Assembly: GCA_014584315.1 (NCBI GenBank)
Contig: JACTNA010000028.1
Span: 1 to 64,000 of the forward strand
DNA from: Planctomycetota bacterium
GTDB taxonomy: Bacteria > Planctomycetota > Phycisphaerae > Phycisphaerales > UBA1924
DNA length: 64,000 nucleotides
Direction: 5' to 3'
The notes under the pieces were generated by a model that was not told the origin of the DNA, made no database searches, and saw nothing but the letters and a program-made list of their open reading frames with translations. This document shows positions 44,978-54,364 of this stretch, piece after piece. The translations under genes and the position numbers were made by a program. Position 1 is the stretch's first letter. Each line of letters opens with the position of its first letter.

Positions 44978-47734
44978 TCAATCGCAGCCCGCGTTGTAGG
45001 CGTTGAGGAAGGCGAGCACGTCGAGCGAGTTGATGACGGTGTCGCCGTTGAAGTCGGCCTTCGGGTCGTTGGCGTTGTAGGCGTTGAGGAAGGCGAGCAC
45101 GTCGAGCGAGTTCAGCACCGTGTCGCCGTTGAAGTCGGCGGGGCAGTCGTCGCACACGCCCATGCTGACCGTGAACTCGTCGATGGCGGCCTCGACGATC
45201 GAGCCGGGCTCGAGGTCCTCGGCGATGAACCGCACGCGCACGTTGGCCGTCGGGGCGACGAAGTCCTCCACGTTGAACTCGTGGTAGAACCACCCGCCCG
45301 AGGTGCCCGGCCCGGACGGCCCGACCGTCTCGACGTTCACCCAGCCCGAGCCGTTGTTGATGTCGACGCGGAAGGTGTCCGTGTTCGGGGCCGCGCCCTG
45401 GTCGTTGGAGTACCAGCGCCAGTAGGAGATCGTGATCCCGCTCTGGCCCACGAGGTTGAGAGTGGGCGTGATGACGGTCGTCTTCCCGCCGTCCACGTCG
45501 TACTGCCCGATGCTGGTTCCGGCGCGCCCGTCGGTGACGTAGCAGATGGTGCCGGGGTCGGAGACGTCGTCCTCCGGTTGCGCCGGCGTGCCCTGCGGGT
45601 CCATGCGACCCCAGATGCCGGTGGTGGCGTTGTCGCCGGCGTCGCCGACCGTCCAGCCCTTGTTCGTCTCCATGTCGTCGTGGAAGGCGACCACGACGTC
45701 GTCGTACGCGGACGCGCTGTAGGCGTCGGCCGGGGCGTTGGTCGGGTTGGTGTGGAACCCGCCCTGCGTGTCCTGCACCTGGATGAACCAGTCGATGCGG
45801 GACTCGCAGGAGATGCCCGGGAGGGTGGCGATGTACTGCCCGCCGCCCAGGTCCGTCAGGCCCGAGTCCTGGTACGACCCGCCGTCGACGGAGTAGTAGA
45901 GCCGCTCGGTGCCGGGCTGCGGGGTCTTCAGCCCGGCCTCGATATCCACGCGGACGCCGTAGGACTGCCCGGGGGGCAGGATGGAGGGACGCCCATCCGG
46001 GTACTTGAAGACGATGGGGGGAAGGTCGGGGCAGGAGATGCTGTGGGCCGCGAACGCCGCGCAGATGAGCGTCCAGTTCGGGGTCCCGTTGGTGATGTCC
46101 CCGTCGTCGTCGTCAACGGTCAGCCACTGGATGGCCGTCGCCGGGTGGGCGGAGTTGTCCCCGCTGCCGCCGGTGGTGATGAGCGACCAGTCGACGTGCA
46201 ACTGCTGGACCATGGCCAGGCCGGCGGCGGAGCCGTAGGTGTTGCCGAAGTTCTCACGGATGCGCCAGACGACGCCACCGATCAACTGCCCGCAATGGTG
46301 GACGCCGCCCGAGCAGGGGTACTGGACGTTTGCCAGGACCGGGTAGCGCACGTATCCGCCGTTGGTGAAGAAGTTCCGCCCGATGATCGGATCGTCGTAC
46401 TGGATCATGGAGCAGGTGTCCGCGTAGCCCTCGCCGAACGCGCCCTGCGACAGCCCGAGCCGGGCGACGATGTAGTGCCCGTACTCGTGCGCCACCACCG
46501 AGGAGTACGCCGTGTTGTTGCACCCGCCCGCGGCCCGGTAGAAGTTGATCGACGAGCCGTCGAAGTAGGCGTTGCAGCTCGAGTTGATGTTCACGTTCGC
46601 CGGGCACTTGAAGTCCATGCCCGTCCACGTCGTGCGGTAGCGGATGTAGTCGTGCGTCCTGGCGGTGTGGATCGCCGCGTTGACCTGCGCCGTCGTGAAC
46701 TGCGACGGGCTGGAGTTGTACTCGAGCGTCCCCGGGACGCCGGGGGTGAACGTGCCGCTGATGGAGAGCACGCCCGTGCCCGACTGGTCGTTCACGTCGA
46801 CCCACAGCCCGTTGTCCAGGTTGCTCGTGACCGTGACGGGGTTCACCCCGCCGTGCGTGATCACGAAGTCGCCGTTGTCCTGCGAGTACGAGTTGTTCCC
46901 GCCCTGCACGACCACCCGCATGTCCGGCATCGCCATCACCACGGGCGGGTTGGACCCCATGTCAGGGTCCGTGCCGGGGGTGGCCCTCGCGTTGAGCGTC
47001 CCGATCACGTCGATGTTCAGCACCTCGTTGCGCACGTACAACAGCGCTCCCGTGTTCGCATCGACGAAGAAGGTGTACCGCTCGCGGGCCTCGAGACTCG
47101 GCTCCTCGCCCACGAACTTCCACGCCAGCACCGGGTCGCGGCGCGTGTCATCGCCCTGGAAGATCACCATCTCCGCGTCCGACCAGACGGGCAGGTGCTC
47201 GAAGTTGATCATGTCGCGCACCGAGCCGACCGCCTGGTTCCCTTGCACGAACGGCAGCCCGAACCCGCCCTCGGGACGCTGGGCGAACTTGCCGGCCGCG
47301 TACACCACGCGGTCCTGCTCGCCCGCGAACCCGTTGAGCACCATCAGGCGACCGATCCCGTGCTCCACCGGCAGGCCGTCGATGTACTGCTGGTACCCGA
47401 AGACCGTGAACTTGCCCATCCCGGTCTCGCCCACCCAGACCTGCTCCAGGTCCAGGTCGCCCGCGCCGAACGCGGTCCCGTGGTCCGCCCACCACTTGGC
47501 GGCGGCCTCGTCGGGCGTTTCGGCCGCCGTCATCGGCTTGCCGTAGATCAGGTTGACCCGGCCCTCATCCACCCAGGCCTGCACGCCGGGGAACTGGCGG
47601 CTGAGGTCCAGGAATCCGGGAGGCGTGATCGGGAGGGTCTCGATCCCCCCCATCTTCCCGCTGGACATGGCCGAGGCCGAGCCGGCAAGGCCGACCAGCG
47701 CGGCGATCGCGATCCGACGAATCGATGTGGACAT
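44978..47734 (-). CDS. Secreted zinc metallopeptidase (M36/M4-like) with propeptide and dockerin tail
   Basis: FTP-like VFGYQQYIDGLPVEHGIGRLMV; VAHEYGHYIVARLG...FGEGYAD; tail ending NAGCD. Confidence 0.82.
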   Translation of the reverse strand: MSTSIRRIAIAALVGLAGSASAMSSGKMGGIETLPITPPGFLDLSRQFPGVQAWVDEGRVNLIYGKPMTAAETPDEAAAKWWADHGTAFGAGDLDLEQVWVGETGMGKFTVFGYQQYIDGLPVEHGIGRLMVLNGFAGEQDRVVYAAGKFAQRPEGGFGLPFVQGNQAVGSVRDMINFEHLPVWSDAEMVIFQGDDTRRDPVLAWKFVGEEPSLEARERYTFFVDANTGALLYVRNEVLNIDVIGTLNARATPGTDPDMGSNPPVVMAMPDMRVVVQGGNNSYSQDNGDFVITHGGVNPVTVTSNLDNGLWVDVNDQSGTGVLSISGTFTPGVPGTLEYNSSPSQFTTAQVNAAIHTARTHDYIRYRTTWTGMDFKCPANVNINSSCNAYFDGSSINFYRAAGGCNNTAYSSVVAHEYGHYIVARLGLSQGAFGEGYADTCSMIQYDDPIIGRNFFTNGGYVRYPVLANVQYPCSGGVHHCGQLIGGVVWRIRENFGNTYGSAAGLAMVQQLHVDWSLITTGGSGDNSAHPATAIQWLTVDDDDGDITNGTPNWTLICAAFAAHSISCPDLPPIVFKYPDGRPSILPPGQSYGVRVDIEAGLKTPQPGTERLYYSVDGGSYQDSGLTDLGGGQYIATLPGISCESRIDWFIQVQDTQGGFHTNPTNAPADAYSASAYDDVVVAFHDDMETNKGWTVGDAGDNATTGIWGRMDPQGTPAQPEDDVSDPGTICYVTDGRAGTSIGQYDVDGGKTTVITPTLNLVGQSGITISYWRWYSNDQGAAPNTDTFRVDINNGSGWVNVETVGPSGPGTSGGWFYHEFNVEDFVAPTANVRVRFIAEDLEPGSIVEAAIDEFTVSMGVCDDCPADFNGDTVLNSLDVLAFLNAYNANDPKADFNGDTVINSLDVLAFLNAYNAGCD

Positions 47735-48000
47735 GTGGGTTCCTCCGCCCGCTCGAGGCTGAAAACGCGAAAAGCCCCGCCCGACGCTCGGGACAAGGCA
47801 ACCGACGGGGAGGCCCGCTCCAACAGCCCGACAGCGGACACGGAATCCCCCTCAGACCACGGGGCCATTCGGCGACCCGAGGCCGTCGGTTCCTGCCCAG
47901 CCTACATCGTCCGCCTCTGTGGCGGAATACCCATCCTCAATTCGAGCAGAAACCCTGCCCGTGCGGGATGGAAGGCCTGGGGGCCGGAAACCTCGATCCT

Positions 48001-49275
48001 CTACGGGCACCCGGCGGTGTACGCGTTCAGGAAGCAGAGCACGTCCAGCGTGTTGATCGCCGTGTCCCCGTTGCAGTCCGCCCCAGGATCGCCCGCCGTG
48101 TACAGGTTCAGGAAGCAGAGCACGTCCAGCGTGTTCACCACCGTGTCCCCGTTGCAGTCGGCGTAGCACGACGGCAGGCCGCGCCAGACCGCCATCCCTC
48201 CCTCGGCCCGCACGGCCCCCGTGTCATAGATCGGCGCGGTCGGCGTGAACGACCCGTTCGCATGGACTTTGAAGACGTACAGCCCGGCGATCCCGTCCGT
48301 CGCGGACGAGTCGTCCGTCACGAAGAGCAGGTCGTCCATGGACGCCATGTTCCCGATCGTCCCCTGCAGCCCGACGTCGAACATGAACCCCGTCGAGGTG
48401 AGCGAGCCGTCCGGGTTGATCGCGAACGAGCGAACCGTCGCGTCCGTCCCGTGGCCCATGAACAGGAAGGCGCCGTCGTCCGTGATCGCGGGGTAGGCGG
48501 GCGATGCGCCCGGCGAGGTGTAGGGCGACCCCGGCAGCGGCATGAGCACGCCCTCCGCCACGTCGTACCCCAGGATCTTCTTCCCGTCCCCGCTGATGCC
48601 ACCGCCCGCGTACAACTTCGTCCCGTCCCGGCTGATCCGGATGTTGAGCGGGTAGTTCGGCGTGCCGACCGTGAGGTCGTTCGTGAGCGTCCAGTCCGGG
48701 TTGATCGCCCAGCGTCGGATGTTCAGGCTCGTCGAGTCCTGCGAGTACAACTTCCCGTCCACCGGGTGCAGCGCCAGCGCGGTGTTGAACGATCCCGACG
48801 CCTGCGACGAGAGTTTCGTGAGCGTGAGCGCGTCGCGGTCGAAACGCCAGACGTGGATCTGCGACGCCCCGAACTCCGAGCGCGTGATGGCGATCACGTC
48901 GTTGCTCAGCCATTCCGCCGCCAGCGGAGAGTTGTCGATCCAGAACGACGCCAGCATCGTCAGCGAGGCGTCCGGCGCGACCGCAAAGACGTGGAACCGG
49001 TCCATGGTCGAGCTGCCGTCCTGCGAGCCTGCGGCCTCCGCCGCCGCCAGCAGCGATCCGTCCGGGTTGATCGCCACCGTGGACGTCCACATCTCGGTCG
49101 GGTAGTTCCCGACCATGGTCAGCGAGTCGTCCGCGTTGACCCGGAACGAGGTCACGCTCGCCGTCGTCGTGTGGTAGTGCCCCACGAAGACGGCCCGCGA
49201 CTCCGACTGCCCCATCGCCCCGAACGCCATCGACACCGCCGCCGCCGCGGCCGCCACACGCACACGCACACGCAT
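48001..49275 (-). CDS. Secreted lactonase-type beta-propeller protein with Cys-variant dockerin tail
   Basis: Propeller repeats (SFAINPDGSLTS, ALHPVDGKLYSQDS); tail CYADCNGDTVVNTLDVLCFLNLYTAGDPGADCNGDTAINTLDVLCFLNAYTAGCP. Confidence 0.8.
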   Translation of the reverse strand: MRVRVRVAAAAAAVSMAFGAMGQSESRAVFVGHYHTTTASVTSFRVNADDSLTMVGNYPTEMWTSTVAINPDGSLLAAAEAAGSQDGSSTMDRFHVFAVAPDASLTMLASFWIDNSPLAAEWLSNDVIAITRSEFGASQIHVWRFDRDALTLTKLSSQASGSFNTALALHPVDGKLYSQDSTSLNIRRWAINPDWTLTNDLTVGTPNYPLNIRISRDGTKLYAGGGISGDGKKILGYDVAEGVLMPLPGSPYTSPGASPAYPAITDDGAFLFMGHGTDATVRSFAINPDGSLTSTGFMFDVGLQGTIGNMASMDDLLFVTDDSSATDGIAGLYVFKVHANGSFTPTAPIYDTGAVRAEGGMAVWRGLPSCYADCNGDTVVNTLDVLCFLNLYTAGDPGADCNGDTAINTLDVLCFLNAYTAGCP

Positions 49276-49380
49276 ACCCGGCCTCCTGTTCGCTCCGTGC
49301 GGACTCAATCTACCCCGCACGCGCCGGCCGACCAAGGGGAATCGCTCCCCTCGCTCCCGAACCGGCGTTCACCCGGGGCC

Positions 49381-51618
49381 TCAGCCGCACCCCACCGCCC
49401 ACCAGTTCAGGAACGCCAGGAAATCCAGCGACGTAACCGCCCCGTCCCCATCCAGGTCCGCGCTGGGCTCGCCGGACACGAAGGCGTTGAGGTAGGCGAG
49501 TACGTCCACCGTGTCCGTGCCGCCGTCCGTGTTGAAATCGCCCGGCTCGAAGATCGGCACGCTCCACGCCCCCCGGCCCTGCGTTCCTGCCACCAGCCGC
49601 CCGCGCGGACGGTCGAGCACCAGGTCGATCACCGCCACGTTCGGCATCCCGAGCGCGTACCGCTGCCACGACACGCCGCCGTTCATCGATCGGTACACGC
49701 CCGCGTCGGTCCCGGCGTAGAGCGGGCGCAGCAGGCACGAGGAGTCCACGACGACCACGTTCACCGGCAGGTCTGGCAGGTCGCCGTCGAGCGCCTCCCA
49801 CGTCGCCCCCGCGTCGCGTGAACGGCGCACCTTCGGCCCGCCGAAGTGCGCCGTCGCCAGATAGACCTCGCGCGGGTCGTCCGCCGCGACGGTCAGTTCC
49901 CGCGTCACGCGCGGCCAGCCGGGGTGGCCGGTCAGCACCGCCTCGAAGTTCGCGCCGCCGTCCTGCGACGCGAGCACGCGCCCGTCGTTCGTCGAGGCGT
50001 AGACGAAGGACGAGTCCGACGGCGCGATGGCCAGCGCACGGATCGCCCCCTGCCCGTCGGTGAGGTCGCCGCTGAGCACGCTCCAACCCGACCCGCCGTT
50101 CGTGCTCAGGTGGATGCGGTGGGTTGCGTAGAGCATCCGGTCGGCGTCGGCGGGGTCGATGATGTAGGGCGGCAGGAAGCAGTTGCGCCCGCTGATCCCG
50201 CCGCCGACGTGCGAGAACGAGTTTCCCCCGTTCGTCGAGCGGAAGAGGTTCCCCGTGCCCTGGTACTCGGCGAAGACGCGGTGCGGGCGCGTCGCGTCGA
50301 GTTGCGTCCATCCGCCGTCGCCGCCGAGAACGGTCGCCCAGGCGACCCCGTCGTCGCTTCGCCGATTCGTGCCGTTGTCCTGCGTCCCGCCCATGACCCA
50401 CCGTTCGTCGGTCGGGTGGAGCGAGAGGCCCGCGTAGAACTGCACGGTGGAGAGGCCGTCGTTGAGGTTGACGTAGGAGTCGCCGAGATCGTCGCTCCGA
50501 TGCACGCCGCCGTCGTCGCCGACCACCAGCCGGCCCGCCGCGTCGAACTCGATGGCGTGGATGTCGACGTGGGGCGGGGTCACGTTCGCGCCGACGCCGT
50601 TGACGTATCGGCGCATGTTCAGCCCGCCGTAGAAGACGACGTTCGCGTCGTCGGGCTTCACCCCGACGACCGACAGGTACCAGCCGTAGGTCGCCTGGTT
50701 GACCGACCCGTGCGCCGTCCAGGTCGCGCCGCCGTTGTCGGACCGGAAGCCGCCGATGTTCTCCGCGCCGCCTCCCGCGGCGTCCGCCGGCTTGGTGAGG
50801 AGCGCGAAGACCCGCGAGGGCTGGCTCGGCGCGACCGCAAGACTGACCCGCCCGATCGGTCCCGGCAGACCCCCCCCTCCGCCCAGTTTCGCCCAACTGG
50901 CCCCGGCGTCGGTCGTTTTGTAGACACCGTTGCCCGCGTCGCCGAAGATGTGCCCGATCGCGGCGTAGAGCGTGGCCGGGTTCGCCGGGTCCAGCGCCAG
51001 GTCGGTCGCGTCCACCGCGGGCAGCCCGTTGGTCAGGTGCGTCCACGTCGCCCCGCCGTCCGCCGACTTGAACACGCCCACCGGCCCCGTCGCGCCCGGG
51101 TGCCCCTTCGCGGCGACCAGCGTCGGGAACCCGCCCGCCCGGGCGACCGAGGCGTACAGCGTCTGCGTGTTCGTCGGGTCGATTCGGATGCGCGAGAAGC
51201 ACCGCCCGGCGAAGGTCTCCGCCGCGAGCACCGTCCACGTCTCGCCGCCGTCCGTGGACTTGTAGAGGCCCAGCCCGTAGCGCGAGTGGTTGGCGAAGTT
51301 CGCCTCGCCGCTCCCGGCGTAGACCACCTGCTCGTCGTGCGGGTCGAGCGCGATTGCGCCGATCGACGTGGTCGGGAGATGGTCTGTCAACGGCGTCCAG
51401 GTCAGCCCGCCGTCGCGGGTTCGCCACACGCCCCCGTCCGCCGCGCCGACGTAGTAGAGGTCCGGGTCCACGCGGCTGCACGCCACTGCGCTGATGCGCC
51501 CCGCCGAGCCTCCCGAGACGCTCGCCGGCGCGGGGCCGAGGGACTCCCACGACTGCCCCCACGCCGGGCCCGTGACCGCCGCCAGCGCCACCATCGCACG
51601 CACGATCATGGTCCTCAT
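49381..51618 (-). CDS. Secreted BNR/sialidase-like propeller protein, dockerin tail
   Basis: Repeats GGVWRTRDGGLTWTPL, LGLYKSTDGGETWTVL, GVFKSADGGATWTHL; tail GDFNTDGGTDTVDVLAYLNAFVSGEPSADLDGDGAVTSLDFLAFLNWWAVGCG. Confidence 0.85.
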   Translation of the reverse strand: MRTMIVRAMVALAAVTGPAWGQSWESLGPAPASVSGGSAGRISAVACSRVDPDLYYVGAADGGVWRTRDGGLTWTPLTDHLPTTSIGAIALDPHDEQVVYAGSGEANFANHSRYGLGLYKSTDGGETWTVLAAETFAGRCFSRIRIDPTNTQTLYASVARAGGFPTLVAAKGHPGATGPVGVFKSADGGATWTHLTNGLPAVDATDLALDPANPATLYAAIGHIFGDAGNGVYKTTDAGASWAKLGGGGGLPGPIGRVSLAVAPSQPSRVFALLTKPADAAGGGAENIGGFRSDNGGATWTAHGSVNQATYGWYLSVVGVKPDDANVVFYGGLNMRRYVNGVGANVTPPHVDIHAIEFDAAGRLVVGDDGGVHRSDDLGDSYVNLNDGLSTVQFYAGLSLHPTDERWVMGGTQDNGTNRRSDDGVAWATVLGGDGGWTQLDATRPHRVFAEYQGTGNLFRSTNGGNSFSHVGGGISGRNCFLPPYIIDPADADRMLYATHRIHLSTNGGSGWSVLSGDLTDGQGAIRALAIAPSDSSFVYASTNDGRVLASQDGGANFEAVLTGHPGWPRVTRELTVAADDPREVYLATAHFGGPKVRRSRDAGATWEALDGDLPDLPVNVVVVDSSCLLRPLYAGTDAGVYRSMNGGVSWQRYALGMPNVAVIDLVLDRPRGRLVAGTQGRGAWSVPIFEPGDFNTDGGTDTVDVLAYLNAFVSGEPSADLDGDGAVTSLDFLAFLNWWAVGCG

Positions 51619-52475
51619 CGTGCCCCCTCCTCTGCGCGAGTGGCTTCGAACGTGAGCACGCAGGTGTAGACGACCCAGTCCGCCCCGCCGTCGCGCGACG
51701 GCGCGGCGTGGTGGAACTCGACGCGCCACACGCCCGTCCGGTCGAGCCGCACGGGCGCGATGCCCTTGTCGTCCGCCGTCGTGCGCCGCTCCTCCCCGCT
51801 CGCCGCGTGCGTGGCGATCACCGTCGCGCCGGCGACGGCGCTGCCGTCGGCGTAGACGCGCACGGCCATGTCGCTCGGCAAGAGCAACGCCGTCGGGTCC
51901 ATCAGCGCGCGAATCTCGGTCGCCAGCCCCGACTTGCTGACCGCCACGTCCGTCGCCGCGCTCCCCGCCCGCACCAGCGCACACGCCGATTGCACGCGCA
52001 ACACCCGCACCGGGGCCTCCGCGTCTCGATGCGGGGCCTCTTGATCTCGGGGCGGGGCCTTTCCAGGCCCCGTCTCCATTTCGTTCAACCCCTTCCCAAC
52101 CCGCTCCATCAACCTCCCGAACGCCTCGCTCCCCATCACCTCCACTCGCCGCGCCAGATCAACGCCCACCATCGTCACGCCCGCGCGCGCCGGCGACACG
52201 CGCAGGGTCTTGCTGTCCGCCTCGACGGGCGCGCTCGCGTGGTTCCGCTGCGAGTGGCTGTCGCGCACGAACACCCACTCGGCCCCGGCCTCTTCCCACG
52301 CGATCCCGCGCACGCCCTCCGGGCCGTGCGACTCGAGGCGCAGCGCCACCGACTCCCCGGGCGCGAGCGTCAGCCGTTCCGCGCCGAGCGACGCGACGCG
52401 CTGCCCGAACGCCGACGCGCCGCACCAGGCCAGCACGCCGATCGCCAATACGACGGCCGTTGTCCTTCGTCCCAT
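51615..52475 (-). CDS. Exported protein, hypothetical (Ig-like/DUF4198-like C-terminus)
   Basis: Signal peptide; AVRVYADGSAVAGATVIATHAASGEERRTTADDKGIAPVRLDRTGVWRVEFHH; ATGA overlap with the next gene. Confidence 0.55.
   Translation of the reverse strand: MGRRTTAVVLAIGVLAWCGASAFGQRVASLGAERLTLAPGESVALRLESHGPEGVRGIAWEEAGAEWVFVRDSHSQRNHASAPVEADSKTLRVSPARAGVTMVGVDLARRVEVMGSEAFGRLMERVGKGLNEMETGPGKAPPRDQEAPHRDAEAPVRVLRVQSACALVRAGSAATDVAVSKSGLATEIRALMDPTALLLPSDMAVRVYADGSAVAGATVIATHAASGEERRTTADDKGIAPVRLDRTGVWRVEFHHAAPSRDGGADWVVYTCVLTFEATRAEEGAR
52048..52074. repeat. GC-rich hairpin repeat copy 2, inside CDS 51615-52475
   Basis: CGGGGCGGGGCCTTTCCAGGCCCCGTC, 27 nt; 26-nt copy at 6369-6394. Confidence 0.7.
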
Positions 52476-52653
52476 CGTGTCCGCCCCCTGTGCGCAGGCC
52501 GCGCGTTCGCCCCGCCGACGGCGCGAGTGTACAGGACGGCCCGGCCACGACCAAGCCCATTCGGCCCGCTGCGAGGGGCCGCACGCCCCTTCCTATACTG
52601 CCAACCCACCGCGGCTCGACCGCGGGAAACACCCCGAAAGAGAGGCTCTTCGC

Positions 52654-54198
52654 GTGGCTGAGAGACACTTCGACCTCATCGTCATCGGCGGCGGCCCGGG
52701 CGGGTATGTCGGCGCGATCCGCGCCGCGCAACTCGGCATGAAGGTCGCCTGCATCGAACGCGCCAAACTCGGCGGCGTCTGCCTCAACTGGGGCTGCATC
52801 CCCTCCAAGGCCCTCCTCTCCAACGCCGAACTCATGGAGAAACTCCACGAACGCGACGCCTGGGGCCTCACGCTCAAGGGCGACGTGGGCGTCGACTGGT
52901 CGAAGGTCATCGGGCGCTCGCGCGACGTCGCGGCCAAACTCAACAAGGGCATCGAGTTCCTCTTCCGCAAGAACAAGGTCGAGCACGTCGTCGGCAGCGC
53001 GAAGATCGTCAGCGGCTCCAAGGGCGGCCGGCCCTGCCGCGTCGAGGTTTACGACTGCGAGGTCCAGGAGGAGCGCACCGACGCCCCCGCCAAGCCCGCC
53101 GCCAAGCCCCGCGAGACCATCACCGCCACCCACGTCCTCGTCGCCACCGGCTCCGTCGCCCGTGACCTGCCCTTCGCGAAGTTCGACAACGACCGCATCT
53201 GGGGCGCGCGCGAGGCCATGTTCAACAAGGAGATGCCGAAGTCCCTCGTCGTCGTCGGCGCGGGCGCGATCGGCATGGAGTTCGGCTACTTCTACCACTC
53301 CTTCGGCACGAAGGTCACGATCGTCGAGATGCTCGACCGCCTCCTCCCCGTCGAGGACGAGGACGTCTCCAGGGCCATCGAACGCCTCTACAAAAAGAAG
53401 GGCTTCGACATCCGCACCGGCCACCTCACCACGGGCGTCGAGAAGACCAAGTCCGGCGTCAAAGTCACCATCGCCCCCGTGAAGGACGGCAAGCCCGACG
53501 AGTCGAAGAAGGAGACCATCGAGGCCGACCGCGTCCTGCTCGCCATCGGCGTCAAGGGCCGCTACGACGGGCTCTTCGACGATTCGCTGGGCCTCAAGAC
53601 CGAACGCGACCACATCGTCACCGACTTCAAGCCCGGCAAGACCGTCAACGAACCCATCGACTACACGACCAGCGTCCCCGGCGTCTACGCCATCGGCGAC
53701 GTCATCGGCCCGCCCTGGCTCGCCCACGTCGCCAGCGACGAGGCCATCATCTGCGTCGAACGCATCGCCTGGCGCACCGACCCCAAGAAGCACCACGAAC
53801 CGATCCCCATCGACTACTCCGTCATCCCCGGCTGCACCTACTGCCAGCCGCAGGTCGCCTCCGTCGGCTTCACCGAACGCCAGCTGAAGGAGAAGGGCCT
53901 CAGGAAGGGCGAGGACTACGAGGTCGGCTCCTACCCCCTCCAGTCCCACGGCAAGGCCATCGCCGCGCTCCACACCGACGGCTTCGTCAAGATCATCCGC
54001 GGCCTGCCCCGGGGCGAGATCCTCGGCGCGCACATCCTGGGCGACCAGGCCACCGAACTCATCGCCGAACTCACCCTCGCCCGACGCCTCGAAGCCACCA
54101 CCGAGGAGATCATCGTCACCGTCCACGCCCACCCGACGATGCACGAGGCCGTCCGCGAAGCGGCCCTGGCGAGCGAGGGGAAGGCGATTCATATGTGA
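52654..54198 (+). CDS. lpdA: Dihydrolipoyl dehydrogenase
   Basis: DLIVIGGGPGGYVGAIRAAQLG, GGVCLNWGCIPSKALL, C-terminal VTVHAHPTMHEA; GTG start. Confidence 0.92.
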   Translation: MAERHFDLIVIGGGPGGYVGAIRAAQLGMKVACIERAKLGGVCLNWGCIPSKALLSNAELMEKLHERDAWGLTLKGDVGVDWSKVIGRSRDVAAKLNKGIEFLFRKNKVEHVVGSAKIVSGSKGGRPCRVEVYDCEVQEERTDAPAKPAAKPRETITATHVLVATGSVARDLPFAKFDNDRIWGAREAMFNKEMPKSLVVVGAGAIGMEFGYFYHSFGTKVTIVEMLDRLLPVEDEDVSRAIERLYKKKGFDIRTGHLTTGVEKTKSGVKVTIAPVKDGKPDESKKETIEADRVLLAIGVKGRYDGLFDDSLGLKTERDHIVTDFKPGKTVNEPIDYTTSVPGVYAIGDVIGPPWLAHVASDEAIICVERIAWRTDPKKHHEPIPIDYSVIPGCTYCQPQVASVGFTERQLKEKGLRKGEDYEVGSYPLQSHGKAIAALHTDGFVKIIRGLPRGEILGAHILGDQATELIAELTLARRLEATTEEIIVTVHAHPTMHEAVREAALASEGKAIHM

Positions 54199-54335
54199 AC
54201 AGGCTCGCCCGGACTGAGCCTCATTTCCCCCTTGGCCGTCACACGGCAGTATTTGGGCGATCCAGCCGTCCACACCCACCCTTTGACCGGCAAACCCGCC
54301 GGGCAGATTGACACTGGATTAGCCAATGGGCTATA

Positions 54336-54353
54336 TTTAGTCTCTAGACTAAA
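54336..54353. promoter_or_regulatory. Palindrome upstream of ATPase gene
   Basis: TTTAGTCT-CT-AGACTAAA, 11 nt before ATG 54365. Confidence 0.5.
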
Positions 54354-54364
54354 AGAGTCTCAGG

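Noticed and set aside
44978-45160. Dockerin-coding DNA repeats as a transposable or tandem DNA repeat element
   Set aside because: The similarity is explained by conserved coding sequence of protein domains; periodicity follows codons.
33748-51618. Cellulosome-like complex
   Set aside because: Dockerin-like tails are present, but there is no cohesin, scaffoldin or glycoside hydrolase in the window.
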